64,000 nt of DNA, from NCBI RefSeq assembly GCF_000009765.2, contig NC_003155.5:5580001-5644000 (forward strand), in the 5' to 3' direction. Made by a program: the position numbers and the translations under genes. Below the pieces are notes generated by a model, which worked only from the letters and a program-made list of their open reading frames with translations, was not told where the DNA came from and did no database searches. This document shows, one piece after another, positions 57,938 to 64,000 of this stretch. This DNA comes from Streptomyces avermitilis MA-4680 = NBRC 14893. Lineage in GTDB: Bacteria > Actinomycetota > Actinomycetes > Streptomycetales > Streptomycetaceae. The first letter of the stretch is position 1. Every line of letters begins with the position of its first letter.

Positions 57938-60166
57938 ATGGCGGGGGAGACGCCGGAGCAGGGCGAAGGCCGGATCATCAGCGGGCGGTACCGCCTGCTG
58001 CGGACGCTCGGCGCGGGCGGCATGGGCCGGGTCTGGCTCGCGTACGACGCGGAGCTGGCCTGCGAAGTCGCGGTGAAGGAGATCGCGCTGCCGGACCTGC
58101 CGATCGACGCGAGCGAGCCCGTGCAGCGCATCGCGCGGGCGCGGAGCGAGGCCCGCAACGCGGCGCGGCTGCGCGGCCACCCGCACGTGGCGACGGTGCA
58201 CGACGTGGTGGTGCACGAGGGGCTGCCGTGGATCGTCATGGAGCACGTGCCGGACGCGATCGACCTTCAGGCGGTCGTACGGCGGTCGGGACCCCTCACC
58301 CCCGCGCGGACCGCACGGATCGGGGTCGCCGTCCTCGACGCGCTCACCGCGGGACACCGGATCGGCATCCTCCACCGGGATGTGAAACCGGCCAACATCC
58401 TTCTGGCGCCGGACGCGTCGGGCGACCCCTACGCGCGCGTCCTGCTCACCGACTACGGCATCGCGCTCCAGCCCGAGTCCCGCGAGCCCCGGCTGACCGC
58501 CACCGCCGGCATTCTCGGCACCCCCGGCTATCTCGCCCCCGAGCGGGCCCGCGGCGAGCCGCCCACCCCGGCCGCCGACCTGTTCTCCCTGGGTGCCACG
58601 CTCTACGCGACGGTGGAGGGACGCGGTCCCTTCGACCGGCACGGCGAGTACGCGACTCTGACGGCCCTCCTCGGCGAGGAGCCCACCCCACCGGTCCGCG
58701 CCGGTGAACTGGGCGCCGTACTGCACGGGCTGCTGATCAAGGATCCGGTACGGCGTCTGGCACCCGAGGCCGTCGCGCGGGGCCTGGAGGCGGTGGCGCG
58801 GGCAGCGCCGGGGGAGGGATTCGGGCCACCGCCGGGGTGGGGGTCCGCGCCCTCTGTGGGGCAGGGCTTCGGTCCGCCTCCGCAGGGTTTCGGTCCGCCC
58901 CCGGACGGCTTCGGCCCGCCGTCCGGCACGCCGTCCGTGAGTCCGCCCTCGGCCGAGGGCGCGACCACGGCACCGGGGGCACCAGGAGCACCGCAGGTTT
59001 CGGCTCCCGGGACGCCGCAGACACCGGGTGCGCCGCGGACCCCGCATACCCCGCACACACCACAGACACCGGCGGGCGGTCCTGGTACGCCTCCGGGCAG
59101 CCCGTCGGCGTACAACCCCTGGCGGCCGACGCCTCCGAGTGGCCCGTACGACCCCGGGAATCCGTACGCGAGCAGCCCCTCGTCGCCCTACGCGGGGACG
59201 GGTGCCCCCGCGGCGTACGAGGGTGGTCCGGCGTACTTCCCACCCCGGCCGTCACCCCGCAGGAAGTCGGCGGCCGCCCTCGTGGCCCTCGTTGTGGCCG
59301 CCGCCCTCGTGGTCACCGGTGGCATCTGGGCCGCGCTCTCGCTGACCGGCGGGCCGACGGGCGACGGGGGCGGCACGACGGGCCAGCGGGCCAAGAAGTC
59401 ACCACCGGTGTCGGGGCCGCAGTCCACGAAGCCGGCGGGACCGGTGCTGCCGTACGGCGAACAGGTCGGTCTCACGGAGCCGTTGCAGGCCGGTGACTGC
59501 GTCCGGGCGGTGTGGTCGGGGGCGGCCTTCAAGTCCGTGCCCAACCTCGGCGTCGTGGACTGCGCCGACGACTGGCCGGACGGTCAAGTGGTCGCGGTCG
59601 ACACGGCCACCGACTACGCCGACGCCCGCGACCGGGGTGCCCGGCGCTGCGCCGGCCAGAGCCAGGCCACCGCCGACGCGCTGCCCGACGCGGGTGTCTA
59701 CGCCGTTGCGCCGACCAAGGAGGGCTTCACCGCGGCCAGCGGCGGTACGGCATGTCTCGTACTCGGCCGCCATGCCGCGATAGGCGGCGAGGTGGGCCGT
59801 TTCCGCGACACGGGCACGGACTTGTGGGTCGGTCAGATGAGCATCGGCGACTGCTGGATCTACAAGGAGGAGAAGGACAGTTACAAGGCGCCGCTCAGCG
59901 ACTGCGCCCAGCCGCACACCGACCAGGTCATCGGTGCCGTGTCCGCGCCGAAGAACATGGACTACAAGAAGGGCGTCGACAACGGCAACAAGCTCTGCGG
60001 CAACAAGTTCGAGTCGAGTTGGGCGCCGGGTCCCGCGCGTCAGGTGTTCGGCTGGGTCGCCGACAAGGAGGACTGGAACGACGGATTCGACAAGGTGGTG
60101 TGCACGGTGCGTCGTTCCGACGGTGCCGAGACGAGCGGGAAGATATCCGCGCCCGGCGCGGTATGA
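57938..60166 (+). CDS. Transmembrane serine/threonine protein kinase (Hanks type)
   Basis: The 742-residue protein has an N-terminal kinase domain (1-290): YRLLRTLGAGGMGRVWLAYD, Lys47 in EVAVKEI, HRDVKPANILL with Asp148, DYGIALQ in place of DFG, and GTPGYLAPE. A Pro/Gly-rich linker with PPPQGFGPP-type repeats leads to one membrane helix (about 443-468). An extracellular part contains six or more cysteines (GDCVRAVW, RRCAGQSQ, GDCWIYKEE, SDCAQPH, KLCGNKF). It has no PASTA repeats, so the ligand differs from PknB. It likely senses an envelope signal. Confidence 0.92.
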   Translation: MAGETPEQGEGRIISGRYRLLRTLGAGGMGRVWLAYDAELACEVAVKEIALPDLPIDASEPVQRIARARSEARNAARLRGHPHVATVHDVVVHEGLPWIVMEHVPDAIDLQAVVRRSGPLTPARTARIGVAVLDALTAGHRIGILHRDVKPANILLAPDASGDPYARVLLTDYGIALQPESREPRLTATAGILGTPGYLAPERARGEPPTPAADLFSLGATLYATVEGRGPFDRHGEYATLTALLGEEPTPPVRAGELGAVLHGLLIKDPVRRLAPEAVARGLEAVARAAPGEGFGPPPGWGSAPSVGQGFGPPPQGFGPPPDGFGPPSGTPSVSPPSAEGATTAPGAPGAPQVSAPGTPQTPGAPRTPHTPHTPQTPAGGPGTPPGSPSAYNPWRPTPPSGPYDPGNPYASSPSSPYAGTGAPAAYEGGPAYFPPRPSPRRKSAAALVALVVAAALVVTGGIWAALSLTGGPTGDGGGTTGQRAKKSPPVSGPQSTKPAGPVLPYGEQVGLTEPLQAGDCVRAVWSGAAFKSVPNLGVVDCADDWPDGQVVAVDTATDYADARDRGARRCAGQSQATADALPDAGVYAVAPTKEGFTAASGGTACLVLGRHAAIGGEVGRFRDTGTDLWVGQMSIGDCWIYKEEKDSYKAPLSDCAQPHTDQVIGAVSAPKNMDYKKGVDNGNKLCGNKFESSWAPGPARQVFGWVADKEDWNDGFDKVVCTVRRSDGAETSGKISAPGAV

Positions 60167-60306
60167 GCCGTGACACGGTGCGTCCGCCCTGCGTTCACCC
60201 GGGGTTCGCGCGTCCGCTTCCCGCCCGTGCCAGCCTCCCGTTCCTGGGCCGGGTTTCTCCGGGGGACAGCTCACGGAGAGCCGGCCGGGACGGGAGGAAG
60301 TGGGGC

Positions 60307-60504
60307 ATGGAGAGCGGACCGGCGATCTTCGCGGGGACGGTATTCGCCCTGTTCGGCGGCGGGCTGCTGACCTGGACCGTGAGCCGGGTCCGGCATCGCG
60401 CCCCTGTCGCCCACGATGTGAACCCCGTCGCATCGGCCACCCTCGCGGGTCTCGCCGCGGTGTCCGCCCTCGTCCTCGGCGCGTGGTGCTTCACGCACCT
60501 CTGA
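60307..60504 (+). CDS. 65-residue double-membrane-pass protein
   Basis: MESGPAIFAGTVFALFGGG and PVASATLAGLAAVSALVLGA are two membrane helices. A GGGAGGAAG ribosome site precedes the ATG at 60307. No family is recognised. It sits between the kinase and topA. Confidence 0.7.
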   Translation: MESGPAIFAGTVFALFGGGLLTWTVSRVRHRAPVAHDVNPVASATLAGLAAVSALVLGAWCFTHL

Positions 60505-60786
60505 CAGGCCGGTCGTTCAGGGCTTCGGGCCGGGTCCGGGCCGCCGGACGGCCGCCGCTCCAGTAACTGGGAAGTCACCCTCCGGATAGGGGCGACAGGG
60601 CTGGTGGCGACGCCGGGCGGCAGGAATGGCGGTAGTCGGGTTACCGTTCGAGTGGCCGTTGCGGGCTTTTCCCGTTTGACACGGGGGCGGGATGTACCGT
60701 CACACTCCGCAGCGTCAGCACGACCCGACCCCCGGGATCAAGGCCTGGGGAGAGACCCCCTGCGTCGACCGGAGAGAAGAGCGAAG
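60505..60786 (+). promoter_or_regulatory. topA upstream region
   Basis: This 282-bp gap ends at the topA TTG and has AT-richer patches around 60,630-60,700, including TTTTCCCGTTTGACAC-like sequence that offers a TTGACA-like -35 at 60675. No gene is visible. The promoter itself was not resolved. Confidence 0.4.
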
Positions 60787-63615
60787 TTGTCCCCGACCAG
60801 CGACACCGCACACGGCGGCCGCCGACTCGTCATCGTCGAGTCGCCTGCCAAGGCGAAGACGATCAAGGGCTACCTCGGCCCCGGCTATGTCGTCGAAGCG
60901 AGCGTCGGGCACATCCGCGACCTCCCCAACGGTGCCGCGGAGGTGCCGGAGAAGTACACCGGCGAGGTGCGCCGCCTCGGCGTGGACGTCGAGCACGACT
61001 TCCAGCCCATCTATGTGGTCAACGCCGACAAGAAGGCCCAGGTCAAGAAGCTCAAGGACCTGCTGAAGGATTCCGACGAGCTCTTCCTCGCCACCGATGA
61101 GGACCGCGAGGGCGAAGCCATCGCGTGGCACCTCCTCGAGGTCCTGAAGCCCAAGGTCCCGGTCCACCGGATGGTCTTCCACGAGATCACCAAGGACGCG
61201 ATCCGCAGCGCCGTCGCCAACCCGCGCGAGCTCAACCAGCGCATGGTCGACGCCCAGGAAACCCGCCGCATCCTCGACCGTCTCTACGGCTACGAGGTCT
61301 CGCCGGTCCTGTGGAAGAAGGTCATGCCGCGCCTGTCGGCAGGCCGGGTCCAGTCCGTGGCGACCCGCCTGGTCGTCGAGCGGGAGCGCGAGCGCATCGC
61401 CTTCCGCTCCGCCGAGTACTGGGACCTGACCGGCACCTTCGGCACCGGCCGCGCCGGCGACGCCAGTGACCCCTCGTCCCTGGTCGCCCGCCTGGCCACG
61501 GTCGACGGCAAGCGGGTCGCCCAGGGCCGCGACTTCGACTCGCTGGGGCAGCTGAAGAGCGCCAACACGCTCCACCTGGACGAGACCAACGCCCGTGCGC
61601 TGGCCACCGCCCTGGAGAACACGAACTTCGCGGTCCGCTCGGTCGAGTCCAAGCCGTACCGCCGCTCGCCGTACGCCCCGTTCCGTACGACGACGCTCCA
61701 GCAGGAGGCCTCCCGCAAGCTCGGCTTCGGGGCGAAGGCGACCATGCAGGTGGCGCAGAAGCTGTACGAGAACGGCTTCATCACCTACATGCGTACGGAC
61801 TCCACGACCCTCTCGGACACGGCGGTCGCCGCGGCCCGTGCCCAGGTCACGCAGCTGTACGGCGCCGACTACCTGCCGGCGCAGCCGCGCACGTACGCCG
61901 GGAAGGTCAAGAACGCGCAGGAGGCGCACGAGGCGATCCGCCCCTCGGGTGATCGTTTCCGCACCCCGGCCGAGACGGGCCTGACCGGCGACCAGTTCAA
62001 GCTCTACGAGCTGATCTGGAAGCGGACCGTCGCCTCCCAGATGAAGGACGCGACCGGAAACTCGGTCACGGTGAAGATCGCTGGCACGGCGGCCGACGGC
62101 CGTGACGTCGAGTTCAGCGCGTCCGGCAAGACGATCACCTTCCATGGCTTCCTGAAGGCATACGTCGAGGGCGCGGACGACCCGAACGCCGAGCTCGACG
62201 ACCGCGAGCGCCGGCTGCCGCAGGTCGGCGAAGGCGACCCGCTGTCTGCCGAGGAGATCTCGGTCGACGGGCACGCCACCAAGCCCCCGGCCCGCTACAC
62301 CGAGGCGTCGTTGGTCAAGGAGCTGGAAGAGCGCGAGATCGGCCGCCCGTCGACGTACGCGTCGATCATCGGCACGATCCTCGACCGCGGTTACGTCTTC
62401 AAGAAGGGCACGGCCCTGGTGCCGTCCTTCCTGTCGTTCGCCGTGGTCAACCTCCTGGAGAAGCACTTCGGGCGGCTCGTCGACTACGACTTCACCGCCA
62501 GGATGGAGGACGACCTCGACCGCATCGCGCGCGGCGAGGCGCAGGCCGTGCCGTGGCTGAAGCGGTTCTACTTCGGCGAGGGCGCGGGCACGGGCGGTGC
62601 CGCGGACGCCGGCAACGGCGACGGGGACCACCTCGGCGGCCTCAAGGAACTGGTGACCGACCTGGGCGCGATCGACGCCCGCGAGGTGTCGTCGTTCCCC
62701 GTGGGCAACGACATCGTGCTGCGGGTCGGGCGCTACGGGCCCTACATCGAGCGCGGCGAGAAGGACTCCGAGAACCACCAGCGCGCGGATGTGCCCGAGG
62801 ACCTCGCGCCCGACGAGCTGACCGTCGACCTCGCGGAGGAACTGCTCGCCAAGCCGAGCGGCGACTTCGAGCTGGGCACCGACCCGGCGACGGGCCACCA
62901 GATCATCGCCAGGGACGGCCGCTACGGCCCGTACGTCACCGAGGTGCTCCCCGAGGGCACCCCGAAGACCGGCAAGAACGCGGTCAAGCCGCGTACCGCC
63001 TCGCTGTTCAAGTCGATGTCCCTGGACACGGTGACGCTGGACGACGCGCTCAAGCTGATGTCCCTGCCGCGCGTCGTCGGCAAGGACGCCGAGGGCGTGG
63101 AGATCACCGCGCAGAACGGGCGCTACGGGCCGTACCTGAAGAAGGGCACGGACTCGCGTTCGCTGCAGTCCGAGGACCAGCTCTTCACCATCACCCTCCA
63201 AGAGGCGCTGGAGATCTACTCCCAGCCCAAGCAGCGTGGCCGTGCGGCCGCCAAGCCGCCGCTGAAGGAGCTGGGCGAGGACCCGGTCAGCGGGAAGCCC
63301 GTCGTCGTCAAGGACGGCCGTTTCGGGCCGTACGTCACCGACGGCGAGACCAACGCGACACTGCGGTCCGGCGACAGCGTCGAGGAGATCACTCCGGAGC
63401 GCGGCTACGAGCTGCTCGCCGAGAAGCGGGCCAAGGCCCCCGCCAAGAAGACGGCGAAGAAGGCACCGGCCAAGAAGGCGCCGGCGAAGAAGGCACCGGC
63501 CAAGAAGACGGCCGCCAAGACGACCGCGGCGAAGAAGACGGCCGCCAAGAAGACGACGGCCAAGAAGACGGTCGCCAAGAAGACGACGGCTTCCAAGGCC
63601 GCGGCCGAGGACTGA
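60787..63615 (+). CDS. topA: DNA topoisomerase I with Lys-rich C-terminal tail
   Basis: The 942-residue protein starts at TTG 60787 (LSPTSDTAHGGRRLVIVESP) after GGAGAGAAG. The TOPRIM domain has VESPAKAKTIKGYLG and DEDREGEAIAWHL; the active Tyr334 is in FITYMRTDS. Repeated RYGPYI/V-type domains (GRYGPYIERG, GRYGPYVTEV, GRFGPYVTDG) follow, and the tail is Lys/Ala/Pro-rich (KKTAKKAPAKKAPAKKAPAK), known to aid processivity in Streptomyces TopA. It removes negative supercoils. The 282-bp upstream gap is likely a supercoiling-sensitive promoter, as in S. coelicolor. Confidence 0.96.
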   Translation: MSPTSDTAHGGRRLVIVESPAKAKTIKGYLGPGYVVEASVGHIRDLPNGAAEVPEKYTGEVRRLGVDVEHDFQPIYVVNADKKAQVKKLKDLLKDSDELFLATDEDREGEAIAWHLLEVLKPKVPVHRMVFHEITKDAIRSAVANPRELNQRMVDAQETRRILDRLYGYEVSPVLWKKVMPRLSAGRVQSVATRLVVERERERIAFRSAEYWDLTGTFGTGRAGDASDPSSLVARLATVDGKRVAQGRDFDSLGQLKSANTLHLDETNARALATALENTNFAVRSVESKPYRRSPYAPFRTTTLQQEASRKLGFGAKATMQVAQKLYENGFITYMRTDSTTLSDTAVAAARAQVTQLYGADYLPAQPRTYAGKVKNAQEAHEAIRPSGDRFRTPAETGLTGDQFKLYELIWKRTVASQMKDATGNSVTVKIAGTAADGRDVEFSASGKTITFHGFLKAYVEGADDPNAELDDRERRLPQVGEGDPLSAEEISVDGHATKPPARYTEASLVKELEEREIGRPSTYASIIGTILDRGYVFKKGTALVPSFLSFAVVNLLEKHFGRLVDYDFTARMEDDLDRIARGEAQAVPWLKRFYFGEGAGTGGAADAGNGDGDHLGGLKELVTDLGAIDAREVSSFPVGNDIVLRVGRYGPYIERGEKDSENHQRADVPEDLAPDELTVDLAEELLAKPSGDFELGTDPATGHQIIARDGRYGPYVTEVLPEGTPKTGKNAVKPRTASLFKSMSLDTVTLDDALKLMSLPRVVGKDAEGVEITAQNGRYGPYLKKGTDSRSLQSEDQLFTITLQEALEIYSQPKQRGRAAAKPPLKELGEDPVSGKPVVVKDGRFGPYVTDGETNATLRSGDSVEEITPERGYELLAEKRAKAPAKKTAKKAPAKKAPAKKAPAKKTAAKTTAAKKTAAKKTTAKKTVAKKTTASKAAAED

Positions 63616-63744
63616 GTCCGACGGAGGGCTGAGCGCCGGTGAGGGCGCCCACAGGGGTGCGAGTGCCCCTGGGTGATCCCTCACGGCGAGCACTCACGGC
63701 GAGCCCTCATGGTGGGCCCGCACGGTGGGCACGCTTCTGTGAAT

Positions 63745-63784
63745 TGTGGACGCCTCCACACCTTCTGGTGTGGAGGCGTCCACA
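63745..63784. terminator. Very strong 18-bp hairpin after topA
   Basis: TGTGGACGCCTCCACACC pairs perfectly with its complement around a TTCT loop, 130 bp downstream of the topA stop. No T run follows. Confidence 0.8.
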
Positions 63785-63833
63785 TGTTCGGCCGCCCCTC
63801 CGGGGAGGCCCCGCCGCCGGATAGGCTGTCAGG

Positions 63834-64000
63834 ATGACGCGAGCCGAGCAGCCAACGGCCCACCATCCCGCCCCCGACGACGCCCTGGTCGCAGACTCCC
63901 GCGAGCGTGCCGTCCGCTCCCTGCTGCGCCGGCCGCAGCTGAAGCGGCTATGGAGCGCGCAACTCGTGGGAGGAGTCGGCGACGCACTGGCGTTGCTCAC
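63834..64000 (+). CDS. Partial MFS/thymidylate kinase-type protein, N-terminus only
   Basis: The frame starts MTRAEQPTAHHPAPDDALVA and reaches LRRPQLKRLWSAQLVGGVGD before the window ends. RLWSAQLVGGVGDALALL resembles the first helix of major facilitator-like proteins. In S. coelicolor the gene after topA (SCO3542, from memory) encodes an MFS domain fused to thymidylate kinase, which fits. The short spacing from TAGGCT-like sequence (63823) to the ATG suggests a short or absent leader. Confidence 0.65.
   Translation, partial: MTRAEQPTAHHPAPDDALVADSRERAVRSLLRRPQLKRLWSAQLVGGVGDALALL

Noticed and set aside
1..64000. CRISPR arrays, insertion sequences and rRNA genes
   Set aside because: No direct repeats with regular spacers, transposase-like frames or rRNA-like sequence were found.

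Overview
The window comes from a Streptomyces chromosome. It is very GC-rich with strong G/C bias at third codon positions, and it carries streptomycete developmental genes (a wblA-type WhiB protein, bldG with its anti-sigma partner, crp), a Tad-type pilus locus and type VII secretion (ESX-like) genes. From memory, gene order from about 14.5 kb to the end runs antiparallel to the S. coelicolor core block around SCO3542 (end of window) to about SCO3582. That equivalence was not computed here.

Layout. 1-6.5 kb: a partial membrane protein, then a fused cytochrome-b/molybdopterin oxidoreductase with a membrane partner, opposed by an operon of methyltransferase, TIGR04282-type transferase, GT2 glycosyltransferase and a sugar-nucleotide epimerase with an unusual Cys/His insertion. 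6.5-14.5 kb: an accessory-looking segment ending at the 3' end of a tRNA-Pro gene. It holds a mycosin, a WXG-type protein and a helical partner on the minus strand, a divergent operon of helical protein, alpha/beta hydrolase and lipoprotein, and two gene remnants. No ESX core apparatus gene is present. 14.5-28 kb: membrane protein, phosphoesterase, YqeY, penicillin-binding protein, wblA, paired ArsA-like ATPases, a DUF4177/RidA pair, NUDIX and metallo-hydrolases, crp with a probable self-operator, and nth. 28-43 kb: CoA pyrophosphatase, MarP-like protease, epoxide hydrolase, holin-like protein, nhaA, acs, a SulP-carbonic anhydrase fusion, a deacetylase-like lipoprotein, a CooC-like ATPase, a degenerate Fic protein, a probable 6S-like RNA and a HAD phosphatase. 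43-49 kb: a structured RNA with an intrinsic terminator, then a Tad locus (CpaE-like, CpaF, TadB, TadC, Flp-like, TadE-like and TadG-like genes). tadB and tadC each carry one apparent +1 frameshift. 49-64 kb: DUF1998 helicase, bldG and anti-sigma kinase, proton-pumping pyrophosphatase, lipoprotein, methyltransferase, Ser/Thr kinase, a 65-residue membrane protein, topA, and the start of an MFS/thymidylate-kinase-type gene.

Recurring themes are short in-phase tandem duplications at translation starts (2.5, 48.6 and 57.9 kb), several 9-bp triplications between genes, at least five perfect DnaA boxes, and many strong hairpin terminators. The best candidates for new biology are the orphan type VII module, the C-rich-loop RNA at 43.1-43.4 kb, and the doubly frameshifted Tad locus. 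Functions are inferred from motifs and remembered families; no search was run.
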